A stretch of 64,000 nt of DNA from Ardenticatenaceae bacterium (GTDB lineage Bacteria; Chloroflexota; Anaerolineae; Promineifilales; Promineifilaceae): NCBI GenBank assembly GCA_020634245.1, contig JACKCC010000008.1, forward strand, positions 62,001 to 126,000. The letters are read 5' to 3'. This document shows positions 43,241-51,629 of the stretch, one piece after another (the stretch's first letter is position 1; every line of letters begins with the position of its first letter). The translations under genes were made by a program, and so were the position numbers. A model generated the notes under the pieces. That model ran no database searches and was not told the origin of the DNA. It worked only from the letters and a program-made list of their open reading frames with translations.

Positions 43241-43765
43241 ATGCGGTCAGGTAAAGATTTAATCGGCAAACCCATCATCAGTATTACAGACGGCCGTTTA
43301 CTGGGCACCGTCAAAGATTTGTATCTCAACGACCAATTGTACTGGCTGACAGGCATTCACATCGGTACGGAAGGGCTTCTGAAAAAGAAAAACTACCTCA
43401 TTCCCCGCGACAGCGTCATCGTCTTTGGCATCGATGCCGTTCTGGTCAAAAACGCCGACGTCATCACCGAAAGCAAAGACCTGGTCGAATCGGAAACGTG
43501 GCCGCGCCTGAGCAAATTAAAAGGGCGCGAAGTTGATACCCCCGGCGGCACCAAAGTCGGCACCATTGGCGATATTATCATTGGTGAAGAAGGACACATC
43601 ACCGGTTTCGCTCTCGCCAAAGTATTTGTTGAAGGCCCTATTGCCCAGCAGGGCCAGGTGCCGCGCGAAGCCTTGATCGATACCGGCCACGAAGACGGCG
43701 TGATGACGATTGATTTGCCTAAAGTCGAACGCCTGCAGCAAGAACTGCCCCATACAGATGTTTGA
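43241..43765 (+). CDS. PRC-barrel domain protein
   Basis: This 174-residue protein consists of two PRC-barrel repeats: SGKDLIGKPIISITDGRLLGTVKDLYLND at the start, and LSKLKGREVDTPGGTKVGTIGDIIIGEEGHITGFAL in the second half. PRC barrels occur in photosynthetic reaction-centre H subunits and RimM, and as stand-alone proteins of unclear role. There is no membrane segment. It is monocistronic with its own promoter and terminator. Function is unknown. Confidence 0.85.
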   Translation: MRSGKDLIGKPIISITDGRLLGTVKDLYLNDQLYWLTGIHIGTEGLLKKKNYLIPRDSVIVFGIDAVLVKNADVITESKDLVESETWPRLSKLKGREVDTPGGTKVGTIGDIIIGEEGHITGFALAKVFVEGPIAQQGQVPREALIDTGHEDGVMTIDLPKVERLQQELPHTDV

Positions 43766-43771
43766 AAGAAG

Positions 43772-43797
43772 AGACGGCCGTTTATGCCGTCTTTTTT
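43772..43797 (+). terminator. Terminator containing an ACGGCCGT palindrome
   Basis: AGACGGC (43772-43778) pairs with GCCGTCT (43786-43792), followed by TTTTTT. The left arm and loop include ACGGCCGT, so the common palindrome has been used as part of an intrinsic terminator. Confidence 0.8.
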
Positions 43798-43836
43798 ATT
43801 ATTGATTCCCATTATTCACTTTGAGGAGGCTTGTTC

Positions 43837-45387
43837 ATGTTAAATTTAGCAGTGTTATTGGAAGATAGTGCCCGGGAGAAACCGGCGCACACGGCCGTTA
43901 TCTTTAACGAAACCAGATTATCGTATGCGGCCGTTAACGCCGCCGCCAATCAGGTCGCCAATGGTTTAACCGGTCTGGGTGTGCAGCCAGGGGATAAAGT
44001 GGCCTTGAGCTGCCTCAACATCCCCTATTTTCCCATCGTCTATTACGGCATACTCAAAGCTGGCGCTGTGGTTGTCCCTCTCAACGTCCTGCTAAAGCCG
44101 CGCGAAATAGCTTACCATCTGCAAGATTCGGATGCCAAAGCCTATTTCTGCTTTGAAGGTACAGACCAACTGCCGATGGGTCAGATGGGCTGGGGCGGCT
44201 TCCAGGAAGCCAGTTCCTGTGAGCATTTCTTCCTGATAACGGCCAATCCGGCCGCGCCATCACCCATTGAGGGGGCCAAAACGCTGGGCATGTTGATGGC
44301 CAACCAGCCGCCGACCTACCCTACTGTACAGACCAGTTCCGAGGACACGGCCGTTATCCTTTACACCAGCGGCACCACCGGCCGTCCCAAAGGGGCCGAA
44401 CTCAGCCATCTCAACATGGTCATGAACGCCCGCCTCAGCGATACCATGTACGAAGCCCATCCCGATGACGTCCATCTCGTCACCCTGCCCCTCTTTCACT
44501 CCTTCGGGCAAACCGTCCAAATGAACGCCGGCTTTTACAACGGCGCCACCATCAGCCTGCTGCCCCGCTTCGACCCTGATGCGGCCCTGGCTATCTTCCA
44601 GCGCGACAACGTCACCATCTTTGCCGGCGTTCCCACCATGTACTGGGCCATGCTCAACTACCCCGGCGCTGACAAATACGACCTGGAAAAAATCTCCCAA
44701 ACCTTACGCTACTCTGTATCCGGCGGTTCAGCCATGCCGGTAGAAGTCATGAAAGCGTTCGGCGAAAAATTCCAGGTCAGCATCCTTGAAGGGTACGGTT
44801 TATCAGAAACCAGCCCCGTCGCCACCTTCAACCGCATTGACCGTGAGCGTAAGCCCGGCTCAGTCGGCCTGCCCGTCTGGGGCGTAGACGTCCGCATCGT
44901 CGATGAAGAAGACAATGACGTACCTCAGGGTGAATTAGGCGAAATCGTCATTCGCGGCCATAACATCATGAAAGGCTACTACAAAAAACCAGAAGCCACT
45001 GCCGAAGCCTTCCGCGGCGGCTGGTTCCACTCCGGCGATATCGGCCGTAAAGATGAAGAGGGCTACGTCTACATCGTTGACCGCGTTAAAGACATGATCA
45101 TTCGCGGTGGATTTAATGTCTACCCGCGTGAAATCGAAGAAATACTAGTTTCCCATCCCAACGTCAGCCTGGCTGCCGTCATTGGCATTCCCCATGACCA
45201 ATACGGCGAAGAAATCAAAGCCTTCGTTGTCCGCAAAGAAGGGGCCACCGCCACCGAAGAAGAAATCATCGCCTGGGCCAAAGAAAACATGGCCGCCTAC
45301 AAATACCCGCGTGAAATCGTCTTCCGTGATACCCTGCCTATGAATGCCACCGGGAAAATCCTGAAAACCGAGTTAAGACAATCATAA
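43837..45387 (+). CDS. Long-chain fatty-acid--CoA ligase (AMP-binding enzyme)
   Basis: The ANL-superfamily enzyme has 516 residues. TAVILYTSGTTGRPKGAELSH is the P-loop-like AMP motif. EGYGLSETSPVATFN is the A5 motif. GWFHSGDIGRKDEEGYVYIVDRVKDMIIRGGFNVYPREIEEIL covers A7-A8, and NATGKILKTEL holds the A10 Lys. It activates a carboxylic acid, probably a fatty acid, as CoA thioester. ATG 43837 has GAGGAGG at good spacing, so I choose it over an upstream TTG. An acyl-CoA dehydrogenase gene follows, consistent with beta-oxidation. Confidence 0.9.
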   Translation: MLNLAVLLEDSAREKPAHTAVIFNETRLSYAAVNAAANQVANGLTGLGVQPGDKVALSCLNIPYFPIVYYGILKAGAVVVPLNVLLKPREIAYHLQDSDAKAYFCFEGTDQLPMGQMGWGGFQEASSCEHFFLITANPAAPSPIEGAKTLGMLMANQPPTYPTVQTSSEDTAVILYTSGTTGRPKGAELSHLNMVMNARLSDTMYEAHPDDVHLVTLPLFHSFGQTVQMNAGFYNGATISLLPRFDPDAALAIFQRDNVTIFAGVPTMYWAMLNYPGADKYDLEKISQTLRYSVSGGSAMPVEVMKAFGEKFQVSILEGYGLSETSPVATFNRIDRERKPGSVGLPVWGVDVRIVDEEDNDVPQGELGEIVIRGHNIMKGYYKKPEATAEAFRGGWFHSGDIGRKDEEGYVYIVDRVKDMIIRGGFNVYPREIEEILVSHPNVSLAAVIGIPHDQYGEEIKAFVVRKEGATATEEEIIAWAKENMAAYKYPREIVFRDTLPMNATGKILKTELRQS

Positions 45388-45432
45388 ACAACGTGTGACG
45401 CATGACGTCATGAAGTCATGGAGTCATGCGTC
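45388..45432. repeat. ATGACGTCATG spacer repeat
   Basis: The spacer before the dehydrogenase reads as repeats of GTGACGCATGACGTCATGAA and GTCATGGAGTCATGCGTCAT, of the ATGACGC family. Confidence 0.65.
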
Positions 45433-45453
45433 ATTAAGAAAGGAGAGCCTAAA

Positions 45454-46608
45454 ATGAGCAACAATGAAACTGTCAGTTTTGCCCTCACCGATGAACAAAA
45501 AGAAATCCAGCTGTTAGCGCGCGAATTTGCCAAAAACGAAATTGCACCTGTTGCCGAGCATTACGATAAAACCCATGAATACCCCTGGCCGGTTATTAAA
45601 AAAGCGCAGGAAATGGGCTTAACAGCCATGAATGTGCCCGAAAAATATGGCGGTCTGGGCCTGAGCCTGTTCGAAGAGGTACTGGTCGGCGAAGAACTGG
45701 CCTGGGGCTGTTCCGGCATGAGCACGGCCGTCGCCGTAAACGGGTTGGCTGCCCTGCCCATTCTCATTGCCGGCAGCGAGGAGCAGAAGATGGAGTATGG
45801 CGGCCGTTTGGCCGAAGGTCAAATGGCCGCCTACTGTGCCACCGAACCGGAAGCTGGTTCCGATGTGGCCGGTATCAAAACCACCGCCCGCAAAGTCGGC
45901 GACCATTACATCCTCAATGGCAGCAAGACCTTTATCACCGGAGCAACGGTAGCCAATTTTTACACTGTTTTTGCCTATACCGACCCGGAAGTACGTTACA
46001 AAGGTATGAGCTGCTTCATTGTAGACCGGGATTGGGAAGGTGTTAGTGTGGGCAAGCCATTCGACAAGATGGGCCAACATGCCTCAGACACGGCTGAAGT
46101 CATTTTCGAAGACGTAAAAGTGCCGGCTACTCACCTGCTGGGCCAAGAAGGCATTGGTTTCATGATTGCCATGAAAGTATTTGACAGAAGCCGTCCGGGC
46201 ACAGCGGCCGGGGCCTTGGGCGTATCCCGGCGGGCGCTGGAAGAGTCTGTTAAGTATGCCAAAGAGCGCATGACGTTTGGCAAACCGTTGTGGCAGCACC
46301 AAACCATCGGCCACATGATTGCCGATATGGCCATGGACTTGGAAGCGGCCCGACTGCTGGTATGGAAATCAGCTTGGGCTGTCGATTCCGGCACTCAAAA
46401 TACGACGGCGGCGGCTTTTGCCAAAGCGTTTGCTGCCGACACGGCCATGAAAATTACGACTAATGCCGTGCAGGTGTTTGGCGGTTATGGCTATATGGCC
46501 GAGTATCCGGTTGAGAAGTTGATGCGTGATGCCAAGATTTTCCAAATTTATGAAGGTACCAGCCAGATTCAACGAGAGATAATTGTGCGTGAACTTTTCC
46601 GCAAATAG
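45454..46608 (+). CDS. Acyl-CoA dehydrogenase
   Basis: This FAD enzyme of 384 residues (from this start) oxidises acyl-CoA at the alpha-beta bond. The N-terminal helical domain begins SFALTDEQKEIQLLAREFAKNEIAP. AAYCATEPEAGSDVAGIKTTA is the first signature. YGGYGYMAEYPVEKLMRDAKIFQIYEGTSQIQREII is the second and includes the Glu of YEGT, the catalytic base position in medium/short-chain enzymes. ATG 45454 has AAGGAG nearby. It lies directly after the acyl-CoA ligase gene and ends in a strong terminator. Chain-length preference is unknown. Confidence 0.94.
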   Translation: MSNNETVSFALTDEQKEIQLLAREFAKNEIAPVAEHYDKTHEYPWPVIKKAQEMGLTAMNVPEKYGGLGLSLFEEVLVGEELAWGCSGMSTAVAVNGLAALPILIAGSEEQKMEYGGRLAEGQMAAYCATEPEAGSDVAGIKTTARKVGDHYILNGSKTFITGATVANFYTVFAYTDPEVRYKGMSCFIVDRDWEGVSVGKPFDKMGQHASDTAEVIFEDVKVPATHLLGQEGIGFMIAMKVFDRSRPGTAAGALGVSRRALEESVKYAKERMTFGKPLWQHQTIGHMIADMAMDLEAARLLVWKSAWAVDSGTQNTTAAAFAKAFAADTAMKITTNAVQVFGGYGYMAEYPVEKLMRDAKIFQIYEGTSQIQREIIVRELFRK

Positions 46609-46689
46609 GAGGGGTGTCCTATTTACATGTTTGCCGTTTTTACGGTATCTTTTTAACAGACACACACAATTTTTCTCCTTTTGTTTGTT

Positions 46690-46724
46690 AGCTCCAGAGT
46701 CCTCCCCTCTGGAGCTATTTTTTT
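46690..46724 (+). terminator. Terminator after the acyl-CoA dehydrogenase gene
   Basis: AGCTCCAGAG (46690-46699) pairs with CTCTGGAGCT (46707-46716) around a 7-base loop, followed by an A and eight T residues. Confidence 0.92.
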
Positions 46725-46752
46725 GCATACTCGTATCATTTACGAGCTGTGT

Positions 46753-46758
46753 TATAAT
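46753..46758 (+). promoter_or_regulatory. Possible -10 element upstream of the DedA gene
   Basis: TATAAT sits 45 bases before the DedA start, just after the preceding terminator. No clear -35 is seen at the right distance. Confidence 0.4.
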
Positions 46759-46802
46759 TTTTCGCTCAGTAAAAAGGAATGTCATTAACATAAGGTGATA
46801 AA

Positions 46803-47477
46803 ATGGATTTAGTAAAGAGTTTTGTGGATTTATTTCTGCACCTGGATGAATATTTAAGTATTGTTATTCAGAATTATGGCGGCTGGACGTATGGTCTGCT
46901 GTTTACGGTTATTTTTATCGAGACTGGTCTGGTTGTAACACCGTTTTTGCCCGGTGATTCATTGCTGTTTGCCGGTGGAACGTTTGCTGCGATGGGGTCG
47001 TTGAATATTTATTTCATGTGGGGACTCCTGTTCGTAGCTGCGGTTTTGGGTGACACGGCGAATTACTGGATTGGCCACAAATTGGGTCTGGCAATTTTTG
47101 ATACGCAGAATCGTTTTCTGAAGAAGGTGCTGAAGAAAGAGTACCTGGAAAAAACGGAAGCATTTTATGCCAAGCATGGGGGTAAAACGATTGTACTGGC
47201 CCGGTTTGTGCCGATCGTGCGTACGTTTGCCCCGTTTGTGGCCGGTGTGGGAACGATGAATTACGGCCGTTTCATTTCCTACAATGTCATCGGCGGTTTT
47301 TCTTGGGTGACGATTTTTCTCTTCATGGGCTACTTCTTTGGCAATATCCCCTTCGTGAAGGCTAATTTTGAACTGGTCATCATCGGCATTATTTTGGTGT
47401 CCGTCGTGCCTATGTTCGTTGAATACATGAAAGCACGGAACGAAAAAAAAGCAAAAGCGGCCGAACCCGTTAGCTAA
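46803..47477 (+). CDS. DedA-family membrane protein
   Basis: This 224-residue protein has about five membrane segments. LLFTVIFIETGLVVTPFLPGDSLLFAGG is the first family motif (with the Glu and Asp of the transport site), and KHGGKTIVLARFVPIVRTFAPFVAGVGTMNYGRFISYNVIGGFSW is the second, holding essential Arg residues. DedA proteins (UptA type) recycle undecaprenyl phosphate across the membrane in other bacteria. The gene is 12 bases before a DUF368/PopT gene, the second known family with that role. Confidence 0.92.
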   Translation: MDLVKSFVDLFLHLDEYLSIVIQNYGGWTYGLLFTVIFIETGLVVTPFLPGDSLLFAGGTFAAMGSLNIYFMWGLLFVAAVLGDTANYWIGHKLGLAIFDTQNRFLKKVLKKEYLEKTEAFYAKHGGKTIVLARFVPIVRTFAPFVAGVGTMNYGRFISYNVIGGFSWVTIFLFMGYFFGNIPFVKANFELVIIGIILVSVVPMFVEYMKARNEKKAKAAEPVS

Positions 47478-47489
47478 TTCTCCCCAATT

Positions 47490-48491
47490 ATGCATGAAGT
47501 AAAAACGGCCGTTGCCCCTACCCTACAACCCAAAAACAAACGTTCCCTGCGCCAATACATTGGTCTGACCCTGCGCGGTGTGGCGATGGGCGCTTCCGAC
47601 ATTGTCCCCGGCGTTTCTGGCGGCACCATGGCCCTCATCCTGGGCATCTACGAAGAACTCATCGACTCCATCCGCATGATCGGCCAGCCCCAATTTTTCC
47701 GGGCGGTCCTCAAGTTTCGCATCAAAGACGCCCTGGCCATTTTGAACTGGGAATTCATGCTGGCTGTCACCCTGGGTATTAGTCTGGCGATTTTGACCCT
47801 CTCGCATCTGTTAGAGCGTCTGCTGGTTAACCAGCCCGTATATTTGTGGAGTTTCTTCTTTGGGCTGGTACTGGCCTCGGTGCTGGCCGTGAGCAGACGA
47901 ATCAAGCGCTGGACACCATCTTTGATCGGCATTTTAGTCGTTGGTTCGGCGGCCTCTTTTGTAATCGTCGGCCTGGTCCCGGCACGCACACCGGAAACGT
48001 GGTGGTTCCTCTTCTTGAGCGGGGCCCTGGCCATTTGCGCCATGATTTTGCCCGGTATTTCCGGCGCGTTTATCCTGGTTTTGTTAGGCAAATATGAATA
48101 TGTTCTGAATGCCGTGAATGATCGGGACATTTTCACCCTGGCTCTGGTCGCCGCTGGGGCAGTGGTCGGTCTGGTTACCTTTGCCCAAATCTTGAGCTGG
48201 CTGTTCAAGAAATACCATGATGGCACAGTCGCCCTATTGATTGGCTTGATGATGGGCAGCTTGCGCAAGGTCTGGCCCTGGAAAGAAGATGAAGCGTGGC
48301 TGACTCACGCTGATGGCAGCTTTGTGCTGGACAGTTTCGGCGAACGGATCGTGACACAGCAAACCGACGTACTGCCATCGCTGGCCAACAACACCGATAT
48401 AACCGAATTTGTCATCGCCGTAGGTCTATCCCTTGTCGGATTTGGCATTATTATCGCACTGGATCGTCTGGCCGGTTTACGCAAACTGTAG
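47490..48491 (+). CDS. DUF368 protein, PopT-type polyprenyl-phosphate translocase
   Basis: This 333-residue polytopic protein begins its conserved part with LTLRGVAMGASDIVPGVSGGTMALILGIYEELI, the DUF368 signature, and has the second half-repeat ALAICAMILPGISGAFILVLLGKYEYVLNAV. The two P-G-[VI]-S-G motifs suggest an inverted-repeat transporter fold. DUF368 members have been described as undecaprenyl-phosphate translocases (PopT). It follows the DedA gene with 12 bases between, so both are likely co-made. Substrate is inferred from family. Confidence 0.88.
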   Translation: MHEVKTAVAPTLQPKNKRSLRQYIGLTLRGVAMGASDIVPGVSGGTMALILGIYEELIDSIRMIGQPQFFRAVLKFRIKDALAILNWEFMLAVTLGISLAILTLSHLLERLLVNQPVYLWSFFFGLVLASVLAVSRRIKRWTPSLIGILVVGSAASFVIVGLVPARTPETWWFLFLSGALAICAMILPGISGAFILVLLGKYEYVLNAVNDRDIFTLALVAAGAVVGLVTFAQILSWLFKKYHDGTVALLIGLMMGSLRKVWPWKEDEAWLTHADGSFVLDSFGERIVTQQTDVLPSLANNTDITEFVIAVGLSLVGFGIIIALDRLAGLRKL

Positions 48492-48509
48492 CCAGCATTG
48501 GGGAGTAGC

Positions 48510-49262
48510 ATGGCACGGGTAACGGCCGTATTATTCGACTTTGATGACACCCTCATAGATTGGTCCCACCGAACCCAAAGCTGGGAAGAGATCAGCTTGG
48601 GCAACATCGGTAACATCCACACCTATCTAACCCAGGCCGGACACAAGCTGCCCGATATCGGCAACTTCCATCAACGGTACCACAAAATATTAGGGAAAAG
48701 CTGGGAACGGGCTAATTTGACCTGGGAAAGCGTCTGTTTTGCCACTGTGCTGGAAGAAACATTCACCGCTTGCAATCTTGACCTCAACCAGATCAATCTG
48801 AACACCATCATGCAGGTGTATGGTTGGGAGCCAATGCCAGGTGTTGTTCCTTACCAAGACACCATTCCCGTACTGCAAAACCTGCACCAAAACGGTTACA
48901 AAATCGGCCTCATCACCAATGCCATGCTACCCATGTGGATGCGTGACATCGAACTCCGTCATTACCAACTGCTTGACTACTTCGATGTGCGCCTATCGTC
49001 GGGCGACGTGGGCTATATCAAACCCCATCCGGCCATCTACTACGAAGCATTAAAACAGATTGACACCCGGCCAGAACAAGCCATTTTTGTTGGCGACCGC
49101 CCAGCTTACGATATTGCCGGAGCCAACAATGCCGGTATGATCAGTGTCTGGATGGACCCGCCTCATCTGAATGAAACGCTCGACGGTATCAAAGCAGATT
49201 ACACCATTACCAGTTTGACGGAATTACTGCCCATTTTAGAAGACCTGGAGGCTGGTGACTAG
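48510..49262 (+). CDS. HAD-superfamily hydrolase
   Basis: A 250-residue phosphatase-type protein. Motif I is VLFDFDDTLIDWS. LQNLHQNGYKIGLITNAMLP holds motif II (Thr/Asn), and GYIKPHPAIYYEAL the motif III Lys. FVGDRPAYDIAGANNAGMISVWMD is motif IV. The cap is C1-type. The start is ATG 48510, with GGGGAG upstream. It closely follows the PopT gene (18 bases), but a functional link is only positional. Substrate is unknown. Confidence 0.88.
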   Translation: MARVTAVLFDFDDTLIDWSHRTQSWEEISLGNIGNIHTYLTQAGHKLPDIGNFHQRYHKILGKSWERANLTWESVCFATVLEETFTACNLDLNQINLNTIMQVYGWEPMPGVVPYQDTIPVLQNLHQNGYKIGLITNAMLPMWMRDIELRHYQLLDYFDVRLSSGDVGYIKPHPAIYYEALKQIDTRPEQAIFVGDRPAYDIAGANNAGMISVWMDPPHLNETLDGIKADYTITSLTELLPILEDLEAGD

Positions 49263-49438
49263 AAACTAAATGACGAATGTGGGGCAGCAGCCAGGCACAG
49301 GGGTGAACAGCCTTTAGCTTGGCAATAACGCAAACCCTGTGTCGCACTTTGTCGCTCCCCACGATTTCCCGCTATACTCTTATGGGAAAATAGGAGATTG
49401 GCAACTAGAGACTAAATGATGAAGGACGAAACAACAAA
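49263..49438. other. Spacer with degraded CCAGGCACAGGG repeat
   Basis: CCAGGCACAGGGG (49291-49303) and ACCCTGTGTCGCAC (49334-49347) are a degraded copy of the GTGCCAGGCACAGGGC inverted repeat. GAGATTGGCAACTAGAGACT and CTGGTGACTAGAAACTAAAT are direct repeats of the GGAGACTGG type. No gene was seen. Confidence 0.5.
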
Positions 49439-50260
49439 ATGAGTAAACCCAACCGCAATGATCCCTGCTACTGTGGCAGCGGCAAAAAATATAAGAACTG
49501 TCACTTGAAAATCGACCAGGAAGCCGAACGCGACCAGCGGGCCTGGAAGGAAGCCGGACGCTTTTTGCGGCGCGATTTGTTGAGCTACGCCCGCGACGAA
49601 CGCTTTGCCGAAGAATTTGCCCGCGCACTACCCTTGTATTGGAACGGCCTGTACGATGTGGAAAACGCCGATGAAATGAGCCAGTATGAAGCGCTGCGCT
49701 TTTTTGACTGGTTCATGTTTGATTACCAGCCACAGGAAGGGCCGCGCTTCATTGAGCTGTACCAGTCAGAAAAGCAAAACGATTTGTCGGAGCATCAGCA
49801 GAAAGTGCTGGCCAACTGGATTGACGCCGGGCCATCAGATGCGTATGAGCTAACCGGCTATGAGGGCCAAATTTTACAGCTACGCAATTTCACGACCGGC
49901 GAGACTCACGAAGTTTATGAGCCATCGGGTCATGGCGTAGTCGAGATTGGCGAAGTCATTTTGACCCGGCTGGTAAATATTCAAGACCAATTGGAATTCA
50001 GCACGTCAGCAGCTTACCTGCCGGCGGCCGAAATTACTGATTTGGCCGGGAAGTTGGAAGCAGCCCGCAAGGAAGATGCGGAAATGTATCCCGAAGCCTC
50101 ACATGACGAATTTATGCGCCGCCATAATCACTTGCTGGTACATCACGCCCTGAAAGAAGCCAAGGTTCAGGGCCGTCCACCCGTTGCCCGTCTGAATCCC
50201 AATCGTGAAGACAAAAAAGTGCAGACGATTGCCCGGCAAATTAAGAGGAGACGGAGATAG
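49439..50260 (+). CDS. SEC-C motif protein
   Basis: This 273-residue protein begins MSKPNRNDPCYCGSGKKYKNCHLKID, a SEC-C zinc motif (C-x-C-x8-C-H) like that at the end of SecA. The remaining sequence is acidic and helical, with FDWFMFDYQPQ and a C-terminal basic end VQTIARQIKRRRR. Proteins of this kind may bind zinc and the ribosome or chaperones such as SecB; the role here is unknown. It is upstream of aroA by 51 bases, within which lies a spacer repeat. Confidence 0.78.
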   Translation: MSKPNRNDPCYCGSGKKYKNCHLKIDQEAERDQRAWKEAGRFLRRDLLSYARDERFAEEFARALPLYWNGLYDVENADEMSQYEALRFFDWFMFDYQPQEGPRFIELYQSEKQNDLSEHQQKVLANWIDAGPSDAYELTGYEGQILQLRNFTTGETHEVYEPSGHGVVEIGEVILTRLVNIQDQLEFSTSAAYLPAAEITDLAGKLEAARKEDAEMYPEASHDEFMRRHNHLLVHHALKEAKVQGRPPVARLNPNREDKKVQTIARQIKRRRR

Positions 50261-50311
50261 CAACAAAGTGGCAGGTTGCGAGTAAACGCGTTTTCTGCCT
50301 TCTGATTTTGT

Positions 50312-51625
50312 ATGAAAATTCTTGTTCGTCCTCAAAAGACCCCTTTAACCGGCACGATTACGGTTCCGGGTGACAAGTCGATCAGTCACCGGGCGGTGAT
50401 GTTGGCAGCGATTGCAAACGGCCGTTCCCACATCCGCAACTGGCTACCCGCCGGCGACACCCTGGCCACTCTGGCCGGCATTCAATCACTGGGCATTCAG
50501 ATCGAAATCGACAAAAAATCGCCGCAAGCCTGGGATTTGCAGATCGAAGGTAAAGGGCTGTACGGCCTGCAAGCGCCATCCAGCCCACTGGACTGCCGCA
50601 ATGCGGGCACGTTTATGCGTTTGATGGCCGGAATTCTGGCCGGGCAATCGTTCCCATCGGTGCTGGATGGCAGCGGGCAGCTCCGTAAACGGCCGATGCG
50701 CCGCATCATTGATCCGCTGCAACAGATGGGAGCGAATATTACCGCTCAGGATGGCAAAGCCCCCCTTTCCATCCAACCGGCAGAGCTGCAAGGCTTCGAA
50801 TACCAGATGACCATTGCCAGCGCCCAGGTTAAAAGCGCCGTGCTGCTGGCCGGATTGTACGCGCGCGGCATGACGTGCATCGTCGAAGCTGGCCCCAGCC
50901 GCGACCACACGGAGCGGATGTTGGCGGCCATGAATGCCGACATCATTTGGCGGGATGGCGTCGTCGAATTGAACGGCGGGCGTGAATTATGGCCGCTTGA
51001 TTTGACTGTGCCAGGTGATATTTCGTCGGCTGCGTTTCCAATGGTAGCAGCGGCCATCGTGCCCCATTCACAGATCACGATTCAGAACGTGGGGCTGAAT
51101 GAAACGCGTACCGGCCTGCTGGACATGCTGCGCATGATGGGTGCGTCATTTACCATAGAAAATGAGCGTACCACCGGCGGCGAGCCAGCAGCCGATTTGA
51201 CGGTGCGCTTTGACGAACTGCACGCAGCCGACATTAGCGGCGAGGTGGTGGTACGCGGCATCGACGAGTTCCCGATTTTGACAGTGGCGGCGACGCAGGC
51301 AGCCGGCGAAACCACCGTACACGATGCCGCCGAACTGCGCGTCAAAGAGGTGGATCGCATCGGCGTCCTGGCCGCTGAACTGCGCAAGATGGCGGTGACG
51401 ATGACGGAGCATCCGGATGGGTTTACGATTGTGGGACCATTACGGCCGTACAGCGCCGAAGTAGACAGTCACGATGATCACCGGCTGGGGATGGCCCTGG
51501 CCGTCGCCGGGCTGGTCACGCATGGCGAAACGATGATTCATGATGCTGGCTGCGTCTCCGACAGTTTCCCCGGCTTTGTGGAGACGATGCAGGCGCTGGG
51601 CGCACGGATGGAATGGGTAGAATAA
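50312..51625 (+). CDS. aroA: 3-phosphoshikimate 1-carboxyvinyltransferase (EPSP synthase)
   Basis: AroA transfers enolpyruvyl from PEP to shikimate-3-phosphate. The protein has 437 residues. TITVPGDKSISHRAVMLAAIANG is the start signature, LDCRNAGTFMRLMAGILAG is the PEP-binding motif, LRKRPMRRIIDPLQQMGA follows, and RVKEVDRIGVLAAELRKM and DSHDDHRLGMALAVAGLV lie in the second domain. The motif NAGTFMR differs from the usual NAGTAMR at one residue (Phe for Ala). The enzyme otherwise looks intact. aroE lies 1 kb downstream on the same strand, separated by a reverse-strand kinase gene. Confidence 0.95.
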   Translation: MKILVRPQKTPLTGTITVPGDKSISHRAVMLAAIANGRSHIRNWLPAGDTLATLAGIQSLGIQIEIDKKSPQAWDLQIEGKGLYGLQAPSSPLDCRNAGTFMRLMAGILAGQSFPSVLDGSGQLRKRPMRRIIDPLQQMGANITAQDGKAPLSIQPAELQGFEYQMTIASAQVKSAVLLAGLYARGMTCIVEAGPSRDHTERMLAAMNADIIWRDGVVELNGGRELWPLDLTVPGDISSAAFPMVAAAIVPHSQITIQNVGLNETRTGLLDMLRMMGASFTIENERTTGGEPAADLTVRFDELHAADISGEVVVRGIDEFPILTVAATQAAGETTVHDAAELRVKEVDRIGVLAAELRKMAVTMTEHPDGFTIVGPLRPYSAEVDSHDDHRLGMALAVAGLVTHGETMIHDAGCVSDSFPGFVETMQALGARMEWVE

Positions 51626-51629
51626 ACCC

